Shown piece after piece: positions 16,333-24,125 of a stretch of 64,000 nucleotides of DNA. The notes under the pieces were generated by a model. It had not been told where the DNA came from and did not search any database. It worked only from the letters and a program-made list of their open reading frames with translations. This DNA comes from Aequorivita capsosiphonis DSM 23843 (GTDB taxonomy: Bacteria; Bacteroidota; Bacteroidia; Flavobacteriales; Flavobacteriaceae). The DNA is taken from the NCBI RefSeq assembly GCF_000429125.1, contig NZ_AUBG01000001.1, positions 372,001 to 436,000 on the forward strand, in the 5' to 3' direction. Numbering within the stretch: position 1 is the stretch's first letter; each line of letters opens with the position of its first letter. The translations under genes were made by a program, and so were the position numbers.

Positions 16333-16830
16333 CTAAAATTTTGAATCCTTCCGCAGCTGTGCCATTTTTATGGCGGCAATTGCTGCTTCGGTGCCTTTGT
16401 TACCGTGTTTTCCTCCGCTTCGGTCAATGGCTTGTTGCATGGTATTATCGGTGAGTACACAAAAAATTACAGGGATATTTCCGTGTACGTTAAGGTCTTT
16501 TATGCCTTGGGCAACACCTCCACATACGTATTCAAAATGTTTTGTTTCCCCTTGGATAACACTTCCTATGGCAATTACGGCATCAAGCATGTCATAACTT
16601 TGCGTCATAAGTTTACAGCCGTGAATTAGTTCAAAACTTCCTGGAACGTCCCAACGAACTATATTTTCATTGATCGCACCACAATCTTTTAAAGCATCAA
16701 AAGCGCCTTGAAACATGCCTTCGGTTACGTCATGATTCCATTCTGAAACAACAATCCCAAACCGAAAATCTTTCGCGTTTGGGATTGTGTTTTTATCGTA
16801 AGCCGATAAATTTGTATTCTTAGTTGCCAT
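16333..16830 (-). CDS. ribH: 6,7-dimethyl-8-ribityllumazine synthase
   Basis: Condenses 5-amino-6-ribitylamino-uracil with 3,4-dihydroxy-2-butanone 4-phosphate to make the riboflavin precursor. 165 residues with the family's phosphate- and substrate-binding segments: VVSEWNHDVTEGMFQGA, VPGSFELIHG, AIGSVIQGETKHFEYV and VLTDNTMQQAIDRSGGKHGNKG (Arg and His active-site region). It starts directly after the stop of the upstream TPR gene with no spacer, suggesting cotranscription. No other riboflavin genes are nearby. Confidence 0.97.
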   Translation of the reverse strand: MATKNTNLSAYDKNTIPNAKDFRFGIVVSEWNHDVTEGMFQGAFDALKDCGAINENIVRWDVPGSFELIHGCKLMTQSYDMLDAVIAIGSVIQGETKHFEYVCGGVAQGIKDLNVHGNIPVIFCVLTDNTMQQAIDRSGGKHGNKGTEAAIAAIKMAQLRKDSKF

Positions 16831-17598
16831 TTATTTTTTCATTGCTTCCGCGCGACCAGTATAGATTTCGGCTTTGGCGGCTTCGGCTGATTTTGGATAA
16901 TCATCCGCTATTTTTTTGAAATGTGATAAAGCTTTGTCATTCTTATTCAAAGCCATTGCTGCAATTCCAGCTTTTAAAAGAAAGCGTGGTGTTGTAAAAT
17001 CGTTGGTGCGCATCGTGGCTGCTTCCTCGTAATACTTTAAAGCATCCTCATTCTGGCCCAACTGTGCGAATGCATCGCCAATTGCTCCTTTTGCCAAAGG
17101 TGCTAAAATATCATCATCGCTTTTAAATTTGTCCAATTGTGCAATCGCCTCTTGATATTTGTTTGTGTTCAAATAAGCCATTCCAGCGTAGTAGCGGGAA
17201 AGATTTGCTGCCTTTGTTCCACTGTAAGTATCAGCAATGTCAAGAAAACCATATTTTCCCTCACCACCTTGCAATGAAAGATTGTAAAGTGAATCTTTTG
17301 CTGGAGAGTTCAATGCTTGTTCCCAATAGTTCTGCGCTTGGAACATTTCGTTCATAGCTTCAGTTTCCTTTGGCTCTTGAATAAATTTCTGATATAAGAA
17401 ATACCCCAGAACACATATAGCAACAACTGCGATAACTCCAAGAATTACCTTTTGGTTTTTTTCTACCCAAGCCTCAGTTTTTGATGCGCCTTCGTCCAGC
17501 GAGTTGAATACTTCTGCCGTTGTGCTGCCTTCTTCAATTTGAGCCTCTTTATCAGCCTTCGTTTTTGGTTTGCCTCCGCGTTTTTTGTACGTTGCCAT
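16831..17598 (-). CDS. Membrane-anchored tetratricopeptide-repeat protein
   Basis: 255 residues: a Lys-rich N-terminus (MATYKKRGGKPKTKADKEAQ), one membrane helix about 52-71 (VILGVIAVVAICVLGYFLYQ), then about five TPR-type helix pairs (LSRYYAGMAYLNTNKYQEAI, LAKGAIGDAFAQLGQNEDAL, FLLKAGIAAMALNKNDKAL). The layout resembles YfgM-type proteins of the outer-membrane protein assembly or Sec pathway, with TPRs facing the periplasm, though this is family-level inference. It is first in the run down to the EEP gene. A TATTTTTG box at 17619-17626 (minus) may be its promoter; no good -33 box was found. Confidence 0.8.
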   Translation of the reverse strand: MATYKKRGGKPKTKADKEAQIEEGSTTAEVFNSLDEGASKTEAWVEKNQKVILGVIAVVAICVLGYFLYQKFIQEPKETEAMNEMFQAQNYWEQALNSPAKDSLYNLSLQGGEGKYGFLDIADTYSGTKAANLSRYYAGMAYLNTNKYQEAIAQLDKFKSDDDILAPLAKGAIGDAFAQLGQNEDALKYYEEAATMRTNDFTTPRFLLKAGIAAMALNKNDKALSHFKKIADDYPKSAEAAKAEIYTGRAEAMKK

Positions 17599-17898
17599 AG
17601 TTATAGGTTATTGTGGCGCAAAAATAAAATTTTTAATGGAATTTAAAAGGATTAATATTTCTTATTTTTTAATAATTTGAAAAGCCTATATTTTTAACCC
17701 TAAGTCCTTTACAGTATGGACATTGTAAAAAACCAATTTACATCAAAGAATAAAGAAAAGACAAAATGACGCAAGACTTAGGAAGAAATCATACCAAACC
17801 TCTTATTTTTACATCTTTTTACGGCACTTTCTGAATTGAATTTTTAAACTCTTTAGTCTTACGTAATAAGTCTAAAAGCCTTTTGGCATTTTTTATTT
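17599..17898. other. Divergent gap upstream of recF with a hairpin
   Basis: This 300-base region holds no gene. Two features stand out: a 25-base inverted repeat at 17852-17876 (TTTAGtCTTA and TAAGtCTAAA around CGTAA, one mismatch) that ends 22 bases before the recF ATG, and a more distant 8-base inverted pair CCTAAGTC / GACTTAGG. The first could form a leader hairpin or an operator. I see no clear promoter. Confidence 0.5.
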
Positions 17899-18984
17899 AT
17901 GATTTTACAAAAACTCTCCTTACTCAATTATAAAAACTTTGAAGCTGAATCATTTGATTTCGATCCGAAAATAAATTGCTTTGTTGGAAATAATGGCGTG
18001 GGTAAAACCAATATCCTGGATGCCATCTATCACCTTTCTTTCGGAAAAAGTTATTTTAACCCGATTACAACTCAAAACATTAAACACGACGAAGATTTTT
18101 TTGTGGTGGAAGGTTTTTATGAAAAGAACGATTCTTCAGAAAAGATTGTAGTGAGCGCGAAAAGAGGGCAGAAAAAAATTATAAAACGAAACGGGAAAGC
18201 ATATGATAAATTCAGCGACCACATTGGTTTTTTGCCTTTGGTGATCATTTCGCCCGCAGATAGGGATTTAATTATTGAAGGAAGCGATACACGGCGAAAA
18301 TTCATTGACGGCGTTATTTCGCAGCGTGATTCTGAATACCTCCATACCCTAATCAAATACAACAAAGTGCTGGCACAGCGAAATTCACTTTTGAAATATT
18401 TCGCAGCTAACAACACTTTCAGCCAGGACACGATTGACATTTATAACGAGCAAATGCACGCTTATGGAACAAGTATCTTTGGAAAAAGGATTGCTTTTGT
18501 GGAGGAATTCCTTCCTATATTTCTGAATAGATACAAATCCATCAGCAGCGGTGAGGAAAGCATCAATTTGGTTTATCAAAGTCAATTGCAGGAAAATGAT
18601 TTATCGACGCTACTTCAGAAGAATATCATAAAGGATAAAATTTCGCAATACACAAACTTTGGAATCCACAAAGACGATTTGGTTTTTGAAATTGACGGAC
18701 ATCCCATCAAAAAATTTGGCTCGCAGGGACAACAAAAATCGTATCTTATAGCATTGAAATTAGCACAATTCGACTTTATAAAAAATCATTCAAAAACGAA
18801 CCCGATTTTGCTTTTGGATGATATTTTTGATAAATTGGACGAAATGCGGGTAGAGCATTTAATCTCTTTGGTAGATAATGAAAATTTCGGACAACTTTTC
18901 ATTAGCGATACGCACGCAGAACGCACCGAAGACGTAATAAAAAAAGTGCATCAAACCTATAAAATGTTTCCTTTATCATCCTAA
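17899..18984 (+). CDS. recF: DNA replication/recombination protein RecF
   Basis: SMC-like ATPase that loads RecA with RecOR at gaps. 361 residues. Walker A is GNNGVGKT at 30-37; the signature is GSQGQQKS at about 274-281; Walker B is ILLLDD at 303-308 followed by IFDKLD. Family phrases such as [20 protein letters not shown] (about 118-137) are present. In many bacteria recF is linked to dnaA/dnaN; here it is followed by a lipoprotein gene and then by a DUF721/DciA-like gene, an association that is known from other phyla and fits replication. Confidence 0.97.
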   Translation: MILQKLSLLNYKNFEAESFDFDPKINCFVGNNGVGKTNILDAIYHLSFGKSYFNPITTQNIKHDEDFFVVEGFYEKNDSSEKIVVSAKRGQKKIIKRNGKAYDKFSDHIGFLPLVIISPADRDLIIEGSDTRRKFIDGVISQRDSEYLHTLIKYNKVLAQRNSLLKYFAANNTFSQDTIDIYNEQMHAYGTSIFGKRIAFVEEFLPIFLNRYKSISSGEESINLVYQSQLQENDLSTLLQKNIIKDKISQYTNFGIHKDDLVFEIDGHPIKKFGSQGQQKSYLIALKLAQFDFIKNHSKTNPILLLDDIFDKLDEMRVEHLISLVDNENFGQLFISDTHAERTEDVIKKVHQTYKMFPLSS

Positions 18985-19061
18985 CTCTGTGCCCTCTGTG
19001 CCTCTGTGGTGAAATAATTGCACGCAAAGCCGCAAAAACGCAAAGAACTAAAAATCCTAAA
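18985..19061. repeat. Octamer-period arrays between recF and lipoprotein gene
   Basis: Right after the recF stop come three CTCTGTG-type units with 8-9 base spacing (CTCTGTGCC, CTCTGTGC, CTCTGTGG), then at 19022-19061 five 8-base units led by ACGCAAAG (ACGCAAAG, CCGCAAAA, ACGCAAAG, AACTAAAA, ATCCTAAA). They fill nearly all of the 80-base gap. Similar GCAAAGAC units occur at 31984. Confidence 0.6.
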
Positions 19062-19064
19062 CCA

Positions 19065-19487
19065 ATGAAATACAAAATCACAATTTTACTGCTTACCGTT
19101 TTTTTCATTGCCTGTGAAAAACCCAATCCCGAAGAACAAAAGCAAATCCTCAACGGGTATTGGGAAATAGAAACCGTAAAAATGCCAAGTGGCAAAAAGA
19201 AAGATTTTAGAGCCAATACCATTGTTGATTATATTGAAGTGAAAGGCGACAGCGGTATCCGCACCAAGGTTTCACCAAAACTTGACGGTAGCTTTAGAAC
19301 AAACGGTGTTTCAGAGAACTTCACATTAAAAATTGAAGCGGACAGCTTGCGGATGTATTACAAAACTCCTTTCGATGAATGGAAAGAAACCGTGATTGAA
19401 GCGAAAGACAGCACCCTGGTGGTAAAAAACAGAGATAACAAGATTTATACATACTCCACTTTTGAAAAATTCGATTTTGGAGAATAA
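19065..19487 (+). CDS. Lipocalin-like lipoprotein
   Basis: 140 residues. A signal peptide with lipobox FIAC (Cys about 17) makes it a probable lipoprotein. The rest is a small beta-rich domain: LNGYWEIETVKMPSGKKKDF, TIVDYIEVKGDSG, SENFTLKIEADSLRMYY, STLVVKNRDNKIYTYSTFEKFD, in the style of lipocalin-like (DUF4923/DUF5004) proteins that bind small hydrophobic molecules. The family is inferred from pattern only. It lies between recF and a DUF721 gene, separated by repeat DNA, so operon structure is uncertain. Confidence 0.65.
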   Translation: MKYKITILLLTVFFIACEKPNPEEQKQILNGYWEIETVKMPSGKKKDFRANTIVDYIEVKGDSGIRTKVSPKLDGSFRTNGVSENFTLKIEADSLRMYYKTPFDEWKETVIEAKDSTLVVKNRDNKIYTYSTFEKFDFGE

Positions 19488-19490
19488 AAT

Positions 19491-19531
19491 GGTTGCAGGT
19501 TGCAGGTTGCAGGTTGCAGGTTGCAGGTTGC
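19491..19531. repeat. Near-perfect heptamer array (GGTTGCA)
   Basis: Five full copies of GGTTGCA plus six bases of a sixth (41 bases, perfect). It starts three bases after the stop codon of the lipoprotein gene and is followed by the octamer array at 19550. A perfect period-7 run of this size is likely recently expanded. Confidence 0.9.
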
Positions 19532-19549
19532 CTAAAAAAATCAAACTAA

Positions 19550-19589
19550 ACTTCTAAACTCATAAACTTCTAAACCTTTAAACTTTTAA
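19550..19589. repeat. Octamer array (ACTTCTAA type)
   Basis: Five 8-base units: ACTTCTAA, ACTCATAA, ACTTCTAA, ACCTTTAA, ACTTTTAA, ending six bases before the DUF721 ATG. A second array of this kind lies at 48843, also downstream of a heptamer array. Confidence 0.75.
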
Positions 19590-19595
19590 AAAAAA

Positions 19596-19892
19596 ATGGC
19601 AAAACGACACTCCGAAAACATATCTATTGGCGATGCTTTACAGGAATTTATTGGCGCCAACAGGCTTGAGAAAGGCTTGAATAAAGTAAATGCCAAAGAA
19701 GCTTGGGATACGGTTATGGGTGTAGCTATTTCAAAATATACAACCGATATAAAACTGGATCGTGAAACACTTTATGTGCAGCTTTCTTCATCAGTTTTGC
19801 GGGAAGAGCTCAGTTATGGGAAGGAGAAAATAGTCAATTTACTCAATGAGGAATTGGGCAAGACATTGATCCAGAAATTAGTTTTGCGGTAA
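19596..19892 (+). CDS. DUF721 / DciA-like protein
   Basis: 98 residues. The conserved core reads IGDALQEFIGANRLEKGLNKVNAKEAWDTVMG, then LYVQLSSSVLREELSYGKEKIVNLLNEELGK, the usual DUF721 arrangement. In bacteria without DnaC/DnaI, DUF721 proteins (DciA) load the replicative helicase; whether this short form does the same is inference. The replication-linked neighbour recF supports a DNA-related role. Start chosen at the ATG after the octamer array. Confidence 0.85.
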   Translation: MAKRHSENISIGDALQEFIGANRLEKGLNKVNAKEAWDTVMGVAISKYTTDIKLDRETLYVQLSSSVLREELSYGKEKIVNLLNEELGKTLIQKLVLR

Positions 19893-19979
19893 GCCCTCTG
19901 ATCTCCAAAGAGATGACTCGGAAATTATTTTGCATGTTCTCCGTAAAAACAATACCTTTCTGTCGTAAAGCCACTCGAT

Positions 19980-21251
19980 ATGAAAGCACTGCTACTAATT
20001 TCCATCTACCTATTCTGTAATTTTGGATTTTCACAAGAAAGCTGGGGTTATCTACCTATTGAAATTACCGATAACTCACACGGTGCCATTTATACAATTG
20101 ATGAAAATATTGTACACGTAGTTTCCGATTCTGGTATTTTCTATAAAACCGAAGATGGTGGTGAAACTTGGACAAGTTTTGAAAGCGGCGTTAGTGTATA
20201 TTTTCTCGACCTAGTTTTTGATGGCATTGAAAAAGGTTATGCCGTAGGTAAGGAAGGGAAAATCCTTAAGACCTCCAATGCGGGGCAATCATGGTCAGAA
20301 TTAACGTCTGGCACTTCCGAAGCTCTTATTTCGATTGCAATAAATGCAGCAAGCAGCATTTGGGCAGTTGGAAATAATGGCACAATTTTACATAGTACGG
20401 ACAATGGAAATTCCTGGACATTAAACAATTCCGTGACTTCTGAAGCTTTAAACAGTGTGAAATTCAAAGATGAAAACATAGGTTATATTGCTGGAAATAA
20501 TGGAGTGCTTTTCTACACGGAAAATGGCGGTGCTAATTGGGAACAGCTTATTATTCCTAATGCATACGATTTATTTTCAATTTCAATTACGGACAATTAC
20601 GTGTATCTGTTAAATGGATATACAGATAATGACTATTTTTCCCGTTCCGCCAGCCAACTTCTTAAAACTGGTAATAATACGGATTGGACAGTTTATTATA
20701 TCGATGATGCTATTGGGTCATTAGGGAATGCCGATTTGTTTTTTCGTGACGACAATACTGGATTCTCTCTTAATTCGGCTGCAATGCTTTGTGACTGTTG
20801 TAATGTCTGGATAGTAAAAACCAGTAATGGCGGCGAAAACTGGGATTTTAGTCTGAATGAAGAAACAAATGCGGCCAATTGTCACGCAAACGATACTAGT
20901 TACGCAGAGATCATTTTCCCCACAGAAAATATTGGCTATGCACTTATAGGTCGCTTTATTTTAAAAACACCTTATGACACCGCAAGCATCGAAGATTTCA
21001 ATACTAACAGGGCTTTTACAATCTACCCAAACCCTTCAACAAACGGCAAATTCAACCTTAAAATCAATTCTACAAACACTGAAGAACTTTTACTGGAAAT
21101 TGTTGATATCACGGGAAAGATAATTTTTTCTGAAAATGATTTAAAGGAAAACAACAGTATTTCCCTCCCAAACATTTCCGAAGGGATTTATTTTGTGCGG
21201 CTTATGAAAGATGAAAAAATGGTGGCGACAAAAAAATTAATCAAAGGGTAA
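19980..21251 (+). CDS. T9SS-exported Ycf48/BNR-type propeller protein
   Basis: 423 residues: signal peptide about 1-19 (cleaved near FGFSQ), six or seven propeller-type repeats in which GGETWTSFESG, AGQSWSELTSG, NGNSWTLNNS and GGANWEQL phrases recur (the BNR/Asp-box SxDGGxTW and Ycf48 form), and a C-terminal T9SS type A domain about 345-423 (IYPNPSTNGKFNLKI ... ISEGIYFVRLMKDEKMVATKKLIKG). The cargo is surface-attached or secreted; its binding partner is unknown. A 60-base gap separates it from the toxin-antitoxin genes. Confidence 0.85.
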   Translation: MKALLLISIYLFCNFGFSQESWGYLPIEITDNSHGAIYTIDENIVHVVSDSGIFYKTEDGGETWTSFESGVSVYFLDLVFDGIEKGYAVGKEGKILKTSNAGQSWSELTSGTSEALISIAINAASSIWAVGNNGTILHSTDNGNSWTLNNSVTSEALNSVKFKDENIGYIAGNNGVLFYTENGGANWEQLIIPNAYDLFSISITDNYVYLLNGYTDNDYFSRSASQLLKTGNNTDWTVYYIDDAIGSLGNADLFFRDDNTGFSLNSAAMLCDCCNVWIVKTSNGGENWDFSLNEETNAANCHANDTSYAEIIFPTENIGYALIGRFILKTPYDTASIEDFNTNRAFTIYPNPSTNGKFNLKINSTNTEELLLEIVDITGKIIFSENDLKENNSISLPNISEGIYFVRLMKDEKMVATKKLIKG

Positions 21252-21313
21252 AAACATCCTCTGGAGAAGAAGATGTTCCAAAAAGTCATAAATTTGAAAT
21301 AAAACATATCATA

Positions 21314-21547
21314 ATGAAAACCCTTAAACTTGAAATAAATAATGAAATTTACGACAAGGTCCTTCAATTATTACAACAGTTTAGCCCCAATGAGTTAAAA
21401 GTTATTGATGAAAATAATGCCAACAAACAATATCTTTCAAAAGAACTTGAAACAATTGACAACGGTACGGCCGAGTTTATTTCTTTAGAAGAATTGGACA
21501 ATGTTATGAAAGAAAGGATTGCAAAATATGAAAATCAAAATCCTTAA
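21314..21547 (+). CDS. Antitoxin of a ParE/RelE-type pair
   Basis: 77 residues. It reads as a small acidic protein with an N-terminal beta-strand (TLKLEINNEIYDKVLQLLQQF) and a C-terminal helix (SLEELDNVMKERIAKYENQ) of the kind that wraps a RelE/ParE toxin. Its last 20 bases overlap the toxin start, the common order antitoxin then toxin. The conserved Bacteroidota type is recognised from its pattern, not by search. Confidence 0.7.
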   Translation: MKTLKLEINNEIYDKVLQLLQQFSPNELKVIDENNANKQYLSKELETIDNGTAEFISLEELDNVMKERIAKYENQNP

Positions 21548-21809
21548 AAGTTTTTTATTCAAATTGGCCGATCAAGTTGAATATATTGCGGAATACAAAC
21601 CTTATGCTTCGAGGAAATTTAAAAAGGATCTCCTCAACTCAAGAAAAGCCTTAAATTCGCTACCTTATAAACAGCGAAAATCCATATATTTTGAAGACAA
21701 AAATATCAGGGATTTAATTTTTAAAGGCTATACAATCGTTTAACGAATAAAGCCCAACGAAAAAATAATCGAGGTGTTTGGTTTTATCAAATACAAAGAA
21801 TTTCTATAA
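21528..21809 (+). pseudogene. RelE/ParE-type toxin broken by a nonsense codon
   Basis: From the ATG at 21528 (an upstream TTG at 21519 is an alternative), the frame runs MKIKILKSFLFKLADQVEYI and on to IRDLIFKGYTIV, then TAA at 21741-21743. The frame continues without interruption as RIKPNEKIIEVFGFIKYKEF to a second stop at 21807-21809. Toxins of this family normally continue GYTI(V/I)YRI, so the TAA replaces a Tyr codon by one base. The truncated product has 71 residues and lacks the last beta strands, where ParE/RelE catalytic or contact residues lie. It is therefore probably inactive. If this is a sequencing error the toxin would be intact. Confidence 0.8.
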
Positions 21810-21840
21810 AAAAACGCCCTCCAAAATGGAAGGCGTTTTC
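21809..21840 (-). terminator. Terminator downstream of ndk, possibly bidirectional
   Basis: An inverted repeat AAAACGCCcTCC AAAAT GGAAGGCGTTTT covers 21811-21839 with one mismatch that becomes a G-U pair in RNA. Read from the minus strand it ends in a run of seven or more U, so it fits an intrinsic terminator of ndk. On the plus strand it would also stop the toxin-antitoxin transcript. Confidence 0.75.
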
Positions 21841-21891
21841 AATTATAATATTCCCTAGTCAACTGTATCCCCTTAGCGGGTTATGGGGCTT

Positions 21892-22311
21892 TTAAAACTT
21901 TTCGCGACCTGCAAAATGAAAAGCACCTTCAATAGCCGCATTTTCATCGCTATCACTTCCGTGAACGGCGTTTTCGCCTATAGAAGCGGCGTATAATTTA
22001 CGGATGGTACCATCAGCAGCATCAGCTGGGTTGGTAGCTCCAATTAAAGTACGAAAATCCTCCACAGCATTATCCTTTTCAAGAATGGCTGCAACGATTG
22101 GACCGCGTGTCATATATTCTACCAATTCGCCATAAAATGGACGTTCACTGTGAACCTCATAGAATGTTTTCGCATCATTTGTGGTCATGTGGGTAAGTTT
22201 CATTGCAACGATTCTAAAACCTGAAGCATTTATTTTTTCAAGAATGGCGCCGATGTGTCCTTTTTCAACCGCATCTGGCTTTAACATTGTGAATGTTCTG
22301 TCTGTTCTCAT
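21892..22311 (-). CDS. ndk: Nucleoside diphosphate kinase
   Basis: Transfers gamma-phosphate between nucleoside di- and triphosphates. The start at 22311 ([18 protein letters not shown]) gives 139 residues, the usual length; the longer frame extending to 22401 is not used because it has no family sequence and crosses the promoter. Motifs: [51 protein letters not shown] and the phosphohistidine loop [16 protein letters not shown]. It is divergent from the nrnA-gldI operon. Confidence 0.97.
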   Translation of the reverse strand: MRTDRTFTMLKPDAVEKGHIGAILEKINASGFRIVAMKLTHMTTNDAKTFYEVHSERPFYGELVEYMTRGPIVAAILEKDNAVEDFRTLIGATNPADAADGTIRKLYAASIGENAVHGSDSDENAAIEGAFHFAGREKF

Positions 22312-22330
22312 GGTATTTTTAAAATTTCGG

Positions 22331-22362
22331 CAAAAATAGGTATTATATTTACAACATTCAAA
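22331..22362 (-). promoter_or_regulatory. Promoter of ndk
   Basis: On the minus strand TTTG (22359-22362) and TATTTTTG (22331-22338) lie 20 bases apart, close to the Bacteroidota TTTG / TAnnTTTG pair. The -7 box is 20 bases before the ndk ATG. Confidence 0.55.
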
Positions 22363-22510
22363 AGTTATCTGTTTTCTCTTCATAAAAGAACATAACTGCA
22401 TAAAAAGTAATATTCCAATATTACTTTCTAACTTTGTAACTACTTCTTCTAATTCAAATTCACGCAGTTAAAGCATTCCTTTTTTAAATTCGTTGCCCCA
22501 AATATTCTGC

Positions 22511-22541
22511 TTTGGTGTTTAGGAGCATTGTTGTAACTTCG
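22511..22541 (+). promoter_or_regulatory. Promoter of nrnA-gldI operon
   Basis: TTTG at 22511-22514 and TAACTTCG at 22534-22541 are 19 bases apart; the -7 box differs from TAnnTTTG by one base. It ends six bases before the nrnA ATG, giving a short or absent leader, and supports the downstream start at 22548 rather than 22512. Confidence 0.55.
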
Positions 22542-22547
22542 CGCCCT

Positions 22548-23567
22548 ATGAATAAAGAAACTACTGAAATTGTCAAAGGCCTGCTTTCTTCTCCACAAAA
22601 CGTGGCGATTATTGGTCACAAAAATCCTGATGGAGACGCCCTAGGATCTTGTTTGGGACTATCCTTTTTTCTGAAAAGTTTAGGACATAAAACAACAGTA
22701 GTAATGCCCAATGATTTTCCACTATTTCTAAAATGGATGCCCGGCGTTGACGATATTGTTATTTATGAAAAGGAAATTGAAAAAAGTAGCGAACTAATTG
22801 ATGCTGCAGATTTAGTTTTCACCTTGGACTTTAATAGCTTGGACAGAGTTGGAGATCTTCAGAAAGTCTTGGAGAATTGTACCGCTAAATTTGTGATGAT
22901 AGACCATCACCAACAACCGGCAGATTATGCAGTTGCAACCTATAGCGATGTGAAAATGAGTTCCACTTCCGAAATGGTTTTTCATTTTATGGATGCTTTA
23001 GGGGAAGCTGAAAAACTTTCCAAAGAAATAGCTGTTAATCTTTATACTGGTATAATGACCGATACGGGTTCATTTCGTTTTTCGACATCCTCTCCAACAA
23101 CCCATCGCGTTGCAGCAAAATTGATAGAGGCTGGTGCAGAAAGCGCCATTATAAATCAAAATGTTTACGACAACAACAGTCCAGAACGCATGAAGTTGCT
23201 TGGCATAGCGCTAAACAATCTAAATATTTTGCCAGAACTTCACACGGCTTATATTACCTTGACCCAAAAAGAACTGGACAAAAACAACTTCAAAAAAGGT
23301 GACACGGAAGGTTTTGTAAATTATGCGCTTTCAGTGAAAGGCGTTGTTTTTGCTGTTATTTTTATTGAAAACAAGCAGGAAAGCATTGTAAAAATATCTT
23401 TAAGAAGTAAAGGAGATTTTTCTGTGAATGATTTTGCTCGCAATCATTATAGCGGCGGCGGCCATACGAATGCAGCCGGTGGAAAAAGTTCGCAATCTCT
23501 TAACAAAACAATAAGCGAATTTATTAGTATCTTGCCACGTTATAAAAATGAACTTACACATGCTTAA
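22548..23567 (+). CDS. nrnA: Bifunctional oligoribonuclease/PAP phosphatase (NrnA-type)
   Basis: DHH-family phosphoesterase that degrades short oligoribonucleotides and 3'-phosphoadenosine 5'-phosphate. 339 residues. Metal-binding motifs are HKNPDGDALGS (about 24-34), DFNSLDR (about 93-99) and MIDHHQQP (about 122-129); the C-terminal DHHA1 domain ends in the SGGGHTNAAGGK substrate loop. The start is the ATG at 22548; the upstream frame from 22512 lies in the promoter. The gene ends inside gldI, a 20-base overlap that couples them. Confidence 0.94.
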   Translation: MNKETTEIVKGLLSSPQNVAIIGHKNPDGDALGSCLGLSFFLKSLGHKTTVVMPNDFPLFLKWMPGVDDIVIYEKEIEKSSELIDAADLVFTLDFNSLDRVGDLQKVLENCTAKFVMIDHHQQPADYAVATYSDVKMSSTSEMVFHFMDALGEAEKLSKEIAVNLYTGIMTDTGSFRFSTSSPTTHRVAAKLIEAGAESAIINQNVYDNNSPERMKLLGIALNNLNILPELHTAYITLTQKELDKNNFKKGDTEGFVNYALSVKGVVFAVIFIENKQESIVKISLRSKGDFSVNDFARNHYSGGGHTNAAGGKSSQSLNKTISEFISILPRYKNELTHA

Positions 23568-24108
23568 TAGGCTGTTTTACATCTTACTATTTCCGTTTTT
23601 AATTGTTTCCTGTAAAAGTCCGGATGCCAGGCATCCATTGCAAAGCAACTCAGGGACTTTTATAAAGGAGTCTGCAGATCGGAACAAAAAAATCTATGAC
23701 GAAGAAAAAAGTTATATCGAAAAACTAATAGCAAAAGATTCCACCAACCAATATATTGCTTCTAAAAATGGGTTTTGGTACTTCTACAACAAACGCAATA
23801 CCACAACTACAGAAACACCCAATTTAGGCGATTTGGTGAAATTTACTTACAACATCAAAGATCTCAACGGAGATGTGATTCTTTCAGAAAAAGAAAATGG
23901 CTTACAACAATATAAGGTAGATCAGAGCAACCAAGAGCTTATTTCTGGAATTCGCGAAGGTATAAAACTTATGAAGGAAGGTGAAACAGTGACCTTCCTC
24001 CTTCCTTCCTATAAGGCCTTTGGCTATTATGGAATTGAAGAAAAACTCGGCACCAATATTCCTGTGCAGAGCACAATAACTTTACATTCAATAGAACAAT
24101 CAAATTAA
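23548..24108 (+). CDS. gldI: Gliding motility lipoprotein GldI, FKBP-type prolyl isomerase
   Basis: 186 residues. A signal peptide with lipobox IVSC (Cys about 22) makes it a periplasm-facing lipoprotein. The N-terminal stretch ARHPLQSNSGTFIKES and the FKBP core (GFWYFYN, GDLVKFTYNI, SGIREGIKLMKEGETVTFLLPS, GYYGIEEKLG) match GldI of Flavobacterium, which is needed for gliding and helps fold T9SS/gliding components. It overlaps nrnA by 20 bases and is followed after 17 bases by a second prolyl isomerase. Either the first or second Met could be the start; the first was kept. Confidence 0.9.
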   Translation: MNLHMLNRLFYILLFPFLIVSCKSPDARHPLQSNSGTFIKESADRNKKIYDEEKSYIEKLIAKDSTNQYIASKNGFWYFYNKRNTTTTETPNLGDLVKFTYNIKDLNGDVILSEKENGLQQYKVDQSNQELISGIREGIKLMKEGETVTFLLPSYKAFGYYGIEEKLGTNIPVQSTITLHSIEQSN

Positions 24109-24125
24109 AATTAATTAAACAAAAG

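Noticed and set aside
16182-16454. 90-residue open frame across the ribH end
   Set aside because: It runs through the repeat gap and into the antisense of ribH; no supporting feature.
22312-22401. Longer ndk start
   Set aside because: The extra 30 residues include the promoter region and do not resemble the family.
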